NCBI GenBank assembly: GCA_002293345.1
Contig: DBDB01000034.1
Span: 1 to 11,664, forward strand
Length of the DNA stretch: 11,664 nt
Direction: 5' to 3'
From: Alistipes sp. UBA943
GTDB taxonomy: Bacteria; Bacteroidota; Bacteroidia; Bacteroidales; Rikenellaceae
In this document: positions 1-6,418 of the stretch, one piece after another
How the letters are laid out: every line of letters begins with the position of its first letter
How positions within the stretch are numbered: the stretch's first letter is position 1
Program-made: the position numbers and the translations under genes
The notes under the pieces: generated by a model
What the model saw: the letters and a program-made list of their open reading frames with translations, nothing else
What the model was told of the DNA's origin: nothing
Databases searched by the model: none

Positions 1-435
1 CAGCGGCGGGATGAGTATTACAACACACAGAATCTGTTGTCGATGACGAAGAATTTTGTGACGCATGAGTTACCCAATCAGTTCGAGGTGTCCAAGGCCG
101 ATCAGGTCGATCTACTCAACAAGTCGGTGAAGTTCTTCAAAGAGAAAGACACGTTCGACATGGACGAGTTTGCCAACGAGGTGATCGGGCAACCGGATGT
201 AATCGACAGTTTCAACCGGTTCCGGGAAGATTACGCGCGCGATCGGGATATCGAAATTTCAGATAGCTTTACGATCTCCGACAGCGCGGTCAAGCACCAG
301 GCTCGCGTATTCAAAAGTGTCATCAAACTCGACAAAAATTTCCATATTTACGTCCATGGCGACCGGAATTTAATCGAACAGGGTGAGGACGATAAAGGAA
401 AGTATTACAAAGTTTACTACAAGGAAGAGAATTAA
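1..435 (+). CDS. 37-kDa nucleoid-associated protein (NdpA/YejK family), C-terminal part
   Basis: The frame is open from base 1 to the TAA at 433-435, giving 144 residues of a gene whose start lies left of the window; the internal TTG (37) and ATG (43) are not true starts. The end of the protein carries motifs I recognise from the NdpA/YejK family: KADQVDLLNKS, FFKEKDTFDMDEFANEV, a Gln-Ala-Arg-Val-Phe-Lys stretch, then FHIYVHGDRNLIEQG and a closing YYKVYYKEE. Known members are about 330-350 residues and associate with the nucleoid in the cytoplasm; their exact function is unclear. No terminator hairpin follows the stop. The family call rests on remembered motifs, not on a search. Confidence 0.87.
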   Translation, partial: QRRDEYYNTQNLLSMTKNFVTHELPNQFEVSKADQVDLLNKSVKFFKEKDTFDMDEFANEVIGQPDVIDSFNRFREDYARDRDIEISDSFTISDSAVKHQARVFKSVIKLDKNFHIYVHGDRNLIEQGEDDKGKYYKVYYKEEN

Positions 436-437
436 GT

Positions 438-522
438 GTAACCAGAATTTATAGCCTTACGTCAACAAGCGACAAAATCAGGTAACCTAACCGTAACCAA
501 CATTGCGGAAATCGGTAACCTA
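438..522 (+). repeat. Cluster of four GTAACC words between genes
   Basis: The gap between the nucleoid protein gene and the broken lipoprotein gene (436-608) holds no credible ORF. GTAACC occurs at 438-443, 482-487, 493-498 and 515-520, and the second and last copies extend to GGTAACCTA (481-489 and 514-522). They could be a binding-site cluster or decayed repeats. No TAnnTTTG box was found in this gap. Confidence 0.35.
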
Positions 523-608
523 TAAACGAAGTAATCGGCCATACAGGTCAACGTGGTGTTGATTTTCCTTATTCCAGGGTTCCCGGGTCCCCGCCCCAGC
601 GGGATCAC

Positions 609-1718
609 GTGAGGAAGTTTTCGATAGTACTGTCCATCGGGTTTGTGTGTGCGATCGTTGCATGCAAATCCAAAGAATTATAAGGGAGGGACCGATCGGA
701 AAACATCGACCATCGAATTATTGAGTCATGAACCGGATCGTGAGGTCACGGTGGTTTCTTGCGAAAACCCTTGGGAACAGGAGTTGAGTTTCCCGACCAT
801 TCTGACGCTTCCGGATAAGTACATCATGATTATATTACATTCGATGGCGAAGGGGAACGCAGCTTTTGCACCTGCTATGCCACTTCGGAAGACGGAATCC
901 ACTGGGAGAAGCCATCATTAGGGTTGATCGAGTTCGACGGCAATCGCAACAACAACATCATAAGTCGCGATTTTGAAGGTATTTCCGTGGAATACAGAGA
1001 TGGCATGTATTACTTGCTTTCGTATGCCGCTGATTATAAAACCTATCTATATAAAAGTTCGGATGGCATTCGATTTTCCAAAGTAGAGACATTCAACATT
1101 CCGTACTGTTGTGATTCTCAAAATCAGATCTGCTATAATCCGATAGTCGGAACGTGGGGAATTTACTTGCGCAGTTGGTATATGTCGACCAATCCGAACA
1201 TAAGTTACAACCATACAGATCGGTTGTATCGTGCAGTTTCACTCCTTGAGACTTCCACGCCGGAATTGATCGACATGCCGCTTTCAGCCACACCTATGTG
1301 GCTGTGGGGTGAAGATTCAGGAATTCCACCCGCACTTTCAGACGAACTTCCTAAAGTGATGTTCAACACGAGCAATGACGACTATGATATTTACAACTCG
1401 TGTATTCATTTCTATCATGACGGTTCCATAATTTCCTATCCAATCATCTACTGGCATTTACCCGAACCCCCTCAGGGAGGTGTTGAATACAACGATGGAT
1501 ACGGGAAACTGGGTATGTGGAGTAGTCGTGACGGCAGAAACTTCGAGATCGTCACCAACAATTATATGGACCCGGGGAACTTCTGGATCGAATTTGCATT
1601 GGGACATGTCGAGACAGATGAGATGCTCATACATTATTACGTAAAGTTCCATAAAACACACGGAGATTGGATCTTGGACAATAACTCTCAGATTGTCGCA
1701 CGTATCCATAATAAGTAG
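609..1718 (+). pseudogene. Frameshifted lipoprotein, sugar-hydrolase-like beta-propeller
   Basis: A GTG at 609 opens a lipoprotein signal peptide (MRKFSIVLSIGFVCAIVAC if read as Met, lipobox ending at Cys19). That frame stops at TAA 681-683. Plausible coding continues in the next frame (NYKGGTDRKTSTIELL ... PTILTLPDKYIM) to about 828, then returns to the first frame at TAT 831 (YITFDGEGERSF, CYATSEDGIHWEKP) and runs to the TAG at 1716-1718. About +1 nt near 670-681 and -1 (or +2) nt near 828 explain this. Repeated S-x-DG-(I/R)-x-(W/F) blades, a DSQNQICYNP segment and a WSSRDGRNFE segment resemble GH43/GH32-clan five-bladed propeller proteins in Bacteroidales. Catalytic acids could not be assigned. 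Intact length would be about 369 codons. The GTG may be a decayed ATG. Sequencing error is the alternative to a true pseudogene. Confidence 0.7.
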
Positions 1719-1739
1719 TGTTTGAGAAATAACCTTCTC

Positions 1740-1938
1740 CTCCCCGCGCCGGGGAACCGTAACAACTCCGGTGGTCAGCTGGTCTATCAGACTTCCGGCG
1801 GGTACTATTGGACTTCCGCCGCGTTCTCTGCCGCGCATGCACGAAACTTCGGCTACGATTCTGGCGGCGCGGATACGACGACTGCCAATTACGTCACCTA
1901 CGGCTTCTCCCTGCGTTGTATAAAGATCTAATGTAGGG
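1740..1938 (+). pseudogene. Cassette 1: startless C-terminal fragment of a FISUMP/C-type-lectin-like protein
   Basis: From CTC 1740 to TAA 1929-1931 the frame encodes 63 residues, beginning LPAPGNRNNSGGQL, with GGYYW in the middle and YGFSLRCIKI at the end. This matches the terminal segment of Bacteroidales FISUMP-type surface proteins as I remember them (LPAAGYRNYS ... NGYYWSS ... GFSVRC). There is no ATG or GTG; the only upstream alternative start is a TTG at 1722 with no signal peptide, and no promoter is visible. The fragment starts 21 nt after the stop of the broken propeller gene and is in frame with it. A CCCCG-CGC-CGGGG hairpin (1742-1754) marks the left end. The 18-nt tail TAAAGATCTAATGTAGGG (1921-1938) is identical in cassette 2. 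Confidence 0.72.
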
Positions 1939-2026
1939 CGAAGGTCAAACCACAACGCGTGCATCCTGACGTAGAACGCCGGACCGTTGCCCGAATGTGG
2001 ATTCCTTATTTATCCCTACTTTTTCG

Positions 2027-2034
2027 TACCTTTG
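2027..2034 (+). promoter_or_regulatory. Bacteroidota -7 element (TACCTTTG) for the M64 lipoprotein gene
   Basis: TACCTTTG fits the TAnnTTTG -7 consensus and ends 21 nt before the ATG at 2056. No convincing -33 TTTG lies at the usual distance upstream. The position between cassette 1 and the gene suggests that the M64-GNAT pair has its own promoter. Confidence 0.6.
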
Positions 2035-2055
2035 GGGGAAATGTAACGGTTTCTC

Positions 2056-4221
2056 ATGAAGAGGTTGTTTTGTCTGTTCGCTACGACGGTCGCGCTTATA
2101 GCATCGAGTTGCACTCACGATCCGGAGTCCGAATCCATAGGCGTGATGAGCATATCCGTCTCGCCGGCCACATTGCGTATAGAAGTCGGCGACACATCGA
2201 CTCTTGCCGCGACGATTCTACCCTCGAATGCGACCAATAAAACCGTGACTTGGGGCTCCGGTGCACCGACAGTCGCGACAGTGGATGCCGACGGCACAGT
2301 GACTGCCCTCGCGTCAGGATCCGCGACCATTACTGCCGCAACCATCGACGGCGGTTTCAAGGCTGAGTGCATCGTAACGGTGACGAAAACGGAGCAGGAC
2401 GACATCCTCATGCTGATTCCCGATCCGGTGTTTCTCGAATTTTGTCTCTCCATGATGGATCAATGGGATACCGACCGCGACAGAAAACTTTCGCCCACCG
2501 AAGCCGCGACGGTGAAGTTCATCATGTGTGGAAATGAAGACGACCATACGGGGCCGAAGGTCGCCTCCATGGAAGGTGTACAATATTTCACGGGAGTACA
2601 CACGCTATACGTCGGCAATCACAGCCTTACGTCGATCGACTTGTCGAATAACACCGAATTGGTCGACCTGGAGTGTTACAACAACGAACTCTCCTCCATC
2701 GATCTGTCCCACAATCCAAAACTGCTCTATCTGTTTTGCCAGGGCAATCCGCTCACGGAACTCGATGTCTCTAAAAACCCGGAACTTACCTACCTCTACT
2801 GCGAAGAGTGTCAGATCCATTCGCTCGATCTTTCAGCCAATACCCTCCTGCAAAACCTTGTGTGTCGAGACAATCGAATCACCTCCCTAATCCTACCGGA
2901 AAACAACACGTTGGTGGAAGTGCAGTGTCACAACAACCTGCTACCCTCGCTCGATATCACCCAATCCTCCATGCTGACCACATTGAGGTGCGATGGCAAT
3001 CCCGGCGACGGAGTATCGACATTTCCCGTGGCGGCCTGGTTCGACACCCAATCCATTCCGAGCGGATGGGCGCCGTCGAGATTTGAATACGATCTCCAGA
3101 AGGGCGGTTGGGAGTCGAACGGCCTTCAAATTACCGTCGAATATATCCAGACCGTGCCCCCTCCACCCGATCCAGAATATTACACCTCTTCCGACTATTC
3201 GGCCGACGGGCAGGTGACCCTGTTGCAGAACGCTACCGAAGGGGCGGGCATCGACATAGTGCTCTTGGGCGACGGCTATTCCGATCGCCTCATCGCCGAC
3301 GGCACATACGCTTGGGCGATGGACTATATGATGGAGAGTTTTTTTAGCGAGGAGCCTTACAAAAGCCATCGCGGGATGTTCAACGTCTGGTCGATAGGTG
3401 TGGTTTCGCCAAACGATCTGTTCGCATGGAAAAGCTCGACGGCTTTGAGTTGCCGGTTGGATGGGGCGACGACCCGCATCGAAGGTAACCACAGGGCGTG
3501 TATGGGTTATGCACGCAAGGTCATTCCCGACGACCGGATGGACGATGCGACAATTATCGTGACGGTCAACGACCCCACATGGCACGGCACCTGTTATATG
3601 TATCCTCCCGACACCATGAACAATCCCGGAGGAGGGCTCTCCGTGTCCTACCAATCTTTAGGCGAAAATCCCAAAGAGTGGCGGCAGCTCGTGCATCACG
3701 AAGCAAACGGGCACGGATTTGCCAAACTCGCCGACGAGTATTGGCTGGACGATTCCGCAACGATATCGTCCGACGACATCGACCACTACAAAAAAATGTT
3801 CGACTTCGGTTGGTTCGCGAACGTGGATCTCACCTCCGATCCGGGGCAGGTGAAGTGGTGGCGAATGCTCGTCGACTCGCGATTCTCTTCGCAAGGGTTG
3901 GGAATCTATGAAGGAGGACTTGTATGGGGTCGCGGAGTATGGCGCCCGACGAAAAACAGCATCATGCGCTATAACACAGGTGGCTTCAACGCGCCTTCGC
4001 GGGAGGCTATCTACCATCGCATCCACAAATTGGCCTACGGACCGGCCTGGGAGTACGATTACGAGACGTTCGCGGCTTGGGATATGGCGCACTATTCCGC
4101 CCCCACGTACTCCCGGGCACAAGCAGTCAGAGGAGACGTAGTGAAATCCAAGGGTCACACGCCTCCCGTCATTATTCCGAAATCTTGGAGAGAAACACTA
4201 TCTTTACCCCATCATGAATAG
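2056..4221 (+). CDS. Lipoprotein with Big2, EF-hand, leucine-rich repeats and M64 (IgA-type) metallopeptidase
   Basis: The protein has 721 residues. A type II signal peptide (lipobox IASSC, Cys19) predicts lipid anchoring in the envelope. Residues about 31-110 form a Big2-type Ig-like domain (SVSPATLRIEVGD ... VTWGSGAPTVATVDADGTVTALASG). D138-E149 is a 12-residue EF-hand loop (DTDRDRKLSPTE). About seven 21-residue leucine-rich repeats of the LxxLxCxxNxLxxLDLSxN kind follow (about 186-315), with a C-cap ending near 360. From about 390 the sequence fits peptidase M64: DIVLLGDGYSD near 399, then H548-E549-A-N-G-H553 with D560-E561-Y562, the HExxH...DEY zinc site of the family. It is therefore likely an active secreted zinc protease; the substrate is unknown, and IgA cleavage is established only for the founding member. 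It overlaps the next gene by 8 nt. Confidence 0.9.
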   Translation: MKRLFCLFATTVALIASSCTHDPESESIGVMSISVSPATLRIEVGDTSTLAATILPSNATNKTVTWGSGAPTVATVDADGTVTALASGSATITAATIDGGFKAECIVTVTKTEQDDILMLIPDPVFLEFCLSMMDQWDTDRDRKLSPTEAATVKFIMCGNEDDHTGPKVASMEGVQYFTGVHTLYVGNHSLTSIDLSNNTELVDLECYNNELSSIDLSHNPKLLYLFCQGNPLTELDVSKNPELTYLYCEECQIHSLDLSANTLLQNLVCRDNRITSLILPENNTLVEVQCHNNLLPSLDITQSSMLTTLRCDGNPGDGVSTFPVAAWFDTQSIPSGWAPSRFEYDLQKGGWESNGLQITVEYIQTVPPPPDPEYYTSSDYSADGQVTLLQNATEGAGIDIVLLGDGYSDRLIADGTYAWAMDYMMESFFSEEPYKSHRGMFNVWSIGVVSPNDLFAWKSSTALSCRLDGATTRIEGNHRACMGYARKVIPDDRMDDATIIVTVNDPTWHGTCYMYPPDTMNNPGGGLSVSYQSLGENPKEWRQLVHHEANGHGFAKLADEYWLDDSATISSDDIDHYKKMFDFGWFANVDLTSDPGQVKWWRMLVDSRFSSQGLGIYEGGLVWGRGVWRPTKNSIMRYNTGGFNAPSREAIYHRIHKLAYGPAWEYDYETFAAWDMAHYSAPTYSRAQAVRGDVVKSKGHTPPVIIPKSWRETLSLPHHE

Positions 4222-4879
4222 AACGAATATACGAATCGAACAACCGTCGGACTACCGAAAAGTGGAAGAAATTACGCGTAAGGCGTTCTGGAATCTCTAC
4301 GTCCCCGGTGCAAACGAACATTGGCTCGTTCATACGATGCGAAGCCACGAAGATTATATGCCCGAGCTCTCGTTCGTACTCGAAAAAGAGGATGAAATCA
4401 TCGGAAGCATCCATTTCACCCGTGCCTGGATTACCACTCCTTCGGGCGAGGAGGCACCCATCGTGCATTTCGGCCCGGTCTGCATCACCCCCGAATTGCA
4501 CCGCCAAGGATATGGCCGCATACTCATCACCCACGCCATCGAACAAGCCAAAAACCTCGGACACCGTGCGATCGTATTGGGCGGTTTCACGTATCATTAC
4601 CACCCCTACGGATTCGTCGGCACGAAAAAATACGGCGTCGCGATGACCGACGGCAAGTTCTATACCGGCATCATGCTCCTGCCGCTCTATGAAGGGGCTC
4701 TGAATGGCATCACCGGAAAGATCAAACTCAGCGACGCGCTTACGCCCGACCAGAGCGGCTTGGAAGCCTACGACGCCTCGTTCCCGCCGATGGAAAAACT
4801 CGTACTGCCACATCAAGCGGATTTTGTACGGGCCGCGTCCGAATTGGACGATCTCCTCCCAGCGGCAGGAGTTCCGTAA
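4214..4879 (+). CDS. GNAT-family N-acetyltransferase (YhbS-like)
   Basis: This 221-residue cytoplasmic protein has the GNAT core. An N-terminal IRIEQPSDYRKVEEI strand-helix opens it, SFVLEKEDEIIGSIHFTRA forms the central strands, and VCITPELHRQGYGRILITHAIEQA (about 89-112) is motif A, with the acetyl-CoA pyrophosphate loop R97-Q-G-Y-G-R102. A GGFTYHYHPYGFVG segment (about 122-135) resembles YhbS-type acetyltransferases (COG3153), which are about 170-220 residues long. GNAT enzymes move the acetyl group of acetyl-CoA to an amine; the acceptor here cannot be read from sequence. The ATG lies inside the end of the M64 gene (8-nt overlap), so the two are probably translationally coupled although no functional link is obvious. 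No terminator hairpin was seen after the stop. Confidence 0.88.
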   Translation: MNRTNIRIEQPSDYRKVEEITRKAFWNLYVPGANEHWLVHTMRSHEDYMPELSFVLEKEDEIIGSIHFTRAWITTPSGEEAPIVHFGPVCITPELHRQGYGRILITHAIEQAKNLGHRAIVLGGFTYHYHPYGFVGTKKYGVAMTDGKFYTGIMLLPLYEGALNGITGKIKLSDALTPDQSGLEAYDASFPPMEKLVLPHQADFVRAASELDDLLPAAGVP

Positions 4880-4945
4880 CAGCTAATTTCACTCCTCCGA
4901 CGATTTGGTATACAATGTGCACATACCCGTAAAAATCATTGTAGT

Positions 4946-5608
4946 ATGGAGGCAGTAAATATTGGCAAATTGATCAAATCGTTGAATCCCGTCTGTGGCT
5001 GTACCGTGGGATGCAGCTACTGTTATGCCAGAAAGATCAATCAGCGGTTCAAGATCATTCCCGATTTTTCCGTGCCGCAATTCATGGAGAACAGCATCAA
5101 AAGGATCGGCATGAGGAAGCCGACCAACTTCCTGATGACAAGCATGAGTGACTTCTCGGACTGGAAAGAGAGTTGGCGACGGGAGGTGTTCGACAAGATG
5201 CGCGAAAATCCCCAGCACAGGTATCTGTTCCTGACCAAACGTCCCGAAAGAATTTCGCTCGAGTCGGATTTGGATACGTTTTGGATGGGAGTGACCGTCA
5301 CCTCGAAAGCGGAGGTGAAAAGGATCGACGATATGCGAAAACATGTCCGTACGAAGCACTATTTCGTCACCTTCGAGCCGCTATTCGGCGATGTGGGTGA
5401 TGTCGATCTGGATAAAGTGGATTGGATCGTGATCGGTACCGAAACGGGCAATCGCAAGGGTAAAATAACCTCCGAAAAGGAGTGGATACTTCATATTGCC
5501 CGTCAGGCCAAAAAGAAGCATATTCCTGTTTTCATGAAGGATACGCTACTCAATATTGTGGGCGAAGATAGCATGCTACAAGAGCTTCCTCACGGATTTG
5601 TCAAATAA
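4946..5608 (+). CDS. DUF5131 (phage Gp37/Gp68-like) radical SAM-type protein
   Basis: The protein has 220 residues. It opens with KLIKSLNPVCGCTVGCSYCYA, containing C19-x3-C23-x2-C26, the cluster-binding motif of radical SAM enzymes. NFLMTSMSDFSD, RYLFLTKRPERI, FWMGVTVTS, HYFVTFEPLFGD and DWIVIGTETG follow in the order typical of DUF5131 / phage Gp37-Gp68 proteins (a family I recall as Pfam PF07505). The motif predicts a [4Fe-4S] cluster and S-adenosylmethionine chemistry, but no reaction is established for the family. Members occur in both phages and bacterial chromosomes; there are no phage genes here. The length fits a compact family member. The ATG follows a 66-nt gap without a clear TAnnTTTG box, so it may be read from upstream. 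Cassette 2 starts 30 nt after the stop, in the same frame. Confidence 0.83.
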   Translation: MEAVNIGKLIKSLNPVCGCTVGCSYCYARKINQRFKIIPDFSVPQFMENSIKRIGMRKPTNFLMTSMSDFSDWKESWRREVFDKMRENPQHRYLFLTKRPERISLESDLDTFWMGVTVTSKAEVKRIDDMRKHVRTKHYFVTFEPLFGDVGDVDLDKVDWIVIGTETGNRKGKITSEKEWILHIARQAKKKHIPVFMKDTLLNIVGEDSMLQELPHGFVK

Positions 5609-5614
5609 ACTGGT

Positions 5615-5645
5615 CGGGGAGGAGCGCCCGGAGAGCGTCTCCCCG
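5615..5645 (+). repeat. Inverted repeat at the DUF5131-cassette 2 junction
   Basis: CGGGGAG (5615-5621) is the exact reverse complement of CTCCCCG (5639-5645), with a 17-nt loop. The right arm is the first two codons of cassette 2. There is no T-tract, so it is not a canonical terminator; it may mark the cassette boundary or arise from its GC-rich start. Confidence 0.4.
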
Positions 5646-5834
5646 CGTCAGGATACCGTGAATACTCCAACGGGGAGCTGTACGATCAGACTTCCGTCGG
5701 TTACTACCGGATATTTGCGGCTTCCTCCGACACGTTTGCGACACGCTTCTACTTCGATTCCACGTGGCTCAATACGGGTGCCAATAGCGTCAGTTACGCC
5801 CTCTCCCTCCGCTGTGTAAAGATCTAATGTAGGG
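5639..5834 (+). pseudogene. Cassette 2: startless C-terminal fragment of a FISUMP/C-type-lectin-like protein
   Basis: CTC 5639 to TAA 5825-5827 encodes 62 residues beginning LPASGYREYSNGEL and ending SYALSLRCVKI. It aligns with cassette 1 along its whole length with one single-codon gap. There is no ATG, GTG or TTG in frame between the DUF5131 stop (5606-5608) and the fragment; the frame is the same as that of DUF5131, so only read-through of that TAA would translate it. It is the most divergent of the three: the usual GYYW has become GYYR and YGFS has become YALS, which may mean decay. The tail 5817-5834 is identical to that of cassette 1. GGGAGGGATA is repeated just downstream (5832-5841, 5860-5869). 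Confidence 0.7.
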
Positions 5835-5880
5835 AGGGATAAGGAGCTCAAACAAAACCGGGAGGGATATTCCTTGTTAG

Positions 5881-5920
5881 GTAGATTCCTCGTCGCCTGC
5901 GGCTCACTCGGAATGACAAA
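5881..5920. repeat. REP-like intergenic palindromic repeat
   Basis: The segment GATTCCTCGTCGCCTGCGGC ... CTCGGAATGAC is an imperfect hairpin: ATTCC (5885-5889) pairs with GGAAT (5910-5914), and GCC-TGC-GGC forms an inner stem. Its spurious translations (FLVACGSLGMTN on +, VIPSEPQATRNL on -) are ones I recognise from mis-called ORFs in many bacterial genomes, which suggests a common dispersed element. It lies 16 nt upstream of the -7 box of the next gene. Confidence 0.55.
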
Positions 5921-5935
5921 TTCACAATTTTTTCT

Positions 5936-5943
5936 TATATTTG
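5936..5943 (+). promoter_or_regulatory. Bacteroidota -7 element (TATATTTG) for the small lipoprotein gene
   Basis: TATATTTG matches TAnnTTTG exactly and ends 44 nt before the ATG at 5988. An AT-rich stretch precedes it, but no clear -33 TTTG. The REP-like repeat occupies the region where the -33 box would be expected. Confidence 0.6.
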
Positions 5944-5987
5944 CCGCGAGTAATGGGCGGTTCTGTCGTAATCTAAACATTAAAACC

Positions 5988-6350
5988 ATGAGTAAAAAAA
6001 TTGTATCTCTATTCGCTATCCTAATCTCCATCGCATGCCTATCTCTCTCGTCATGTGTCATCAAGGAAGAAGTCGATCATATCTACACCATCGGTGCTTT
6101 TGAGGTGGATGTGGAAGGCTCCGGGTTTGCCTCTGCGCTTGGGGAGGCCGAAGCAAGTTTCGAGAAGAATTTCGTCATCACCGGTAAAAAATCAGAGTGC
6201 GATGCGGAAGCTAAAACCCGTTTCGATACCGCAATGGTGGGTGTCAAAGCCGCTTTCGACAAAGCTACCGATTGCGAGGGAGAGTTGACTTACGAATTGA
6301 GGGACATGGATGATGTCACGCTGGCGTCACGTACCTTCACGTTCCGATAG
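5988..6350 (+). CDS. Small hypothetical lipoprotein (120 aa)
   Basis: I do not recognise the family. The ATG at 5988 was chosen because it begins a clear signal peptide (MSKKIVSLFAILISIACLSL) with lipobox LSSC and Cys23, and because the -7 box lies 44 nt upstream; the longer open frame to the left runs through the promoter and the REP-like repeat and is not credible. The mature protein begins CVIKEEVDH. A Lys-Glu-Glu soon after the lipidated Cys resembles the lipoprotein export signal described in Bacteroidota, so exposure on the outer surface is possible. The remaining ~95 residues look like a small alpha/beta fold with two acidic-Ala helices (GEAEASFEKNF, FDTAMVGVKAAFDKA) and two further cysteines (Cys66 and Cys95 approximately) that might form a disulphide. 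A strong terminator follows 19 nt after the stop. Confidence 0.75.
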   Translation: MSKKIVSLFAILISIACLSLSSCVIKEEVDHIYTIGAFEVDVEGSGFASALGEAEASFEKNFVITGKKSECDAEAKTRFDTAMVGVKAAFDKATDCEGELTYELRDMDDVTLASRTFTFR

Positions 6351-6369
6351 CCCATGCCGAACCAGTAAC

Positions 6370-6400
6370 AAAAAGGCGACCCCGAAGGTCGCCTTTTTTT
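6370..6400. terminator. Rho-independent terminator, probably bidirectional
   Basis: GGCGACC (6375-6381), loop CCGAA, GGTCGCC (6387-6393), flanked by five A on the left and seven T on the right. It lies between the convergent genes ending at 6350 (+) and 6419 (-), and the A/T tracts on both sides suit termination in both directions. Confidence 0.9.
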
Positions 6401-6418
6401 GTTGTCCGACTTGCGTCA

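Noticed and set aside
587..617. Possible fourth cassette remnant (VPAPAGSREE resembling LPASGYREY)
   Set aside because: Only about 10 residues match, an extra codon is needed, and the rest of the segment is a lipoprotein signal peptide in another frame. Chance similarity of GC-rich sequence cannot be excluded.
1722..1931. Cassette 1 as an expressed 69-residue protein starting at TTG 1722
   Set aside because: There is no promoter, signal peptide or ribosome-binding sequence, the residues before LPAPG are not shared with the other cassettes, and cassettes 2 and 3 have no start codon at all.
1458..1964. Minus-strand 168-codon open frame
   Set aside because: It lies across the 3' part of the propeller gene and the whole of cassette 1, both of which have family-like motifs on the plus strand; its translation shows no domain or signal peptide.
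2941..3654. Minus-strand 237-codon open frame
   Set aside because: It is antisense to the M64 gene, whose repeats and zinc motif are clear; the His/Gly/Val-rich translation is typical of the reverse strand of GC-rich coding DNA.
4172..4816. Minus-strand 214-codon open frame
   Set aside because: It is antisense to the GNAT gene, with no start context and no recognisable motif.
4901..4931. Promoter for the DUF5131 gene (TTTG 4904-4907 with a downstream TA-rich box)
   Set aside because: No TAnnTTTG element occurs at the right distance; the gene may be read from the upstream M64-GNAT unit.
5874..5987. Upstream extension of the small lipoprotein to a start at 5874
   Set aside because: The extension is translated from the REP-like repeat and the promoter; the signal peptide begins at ATG 5988.
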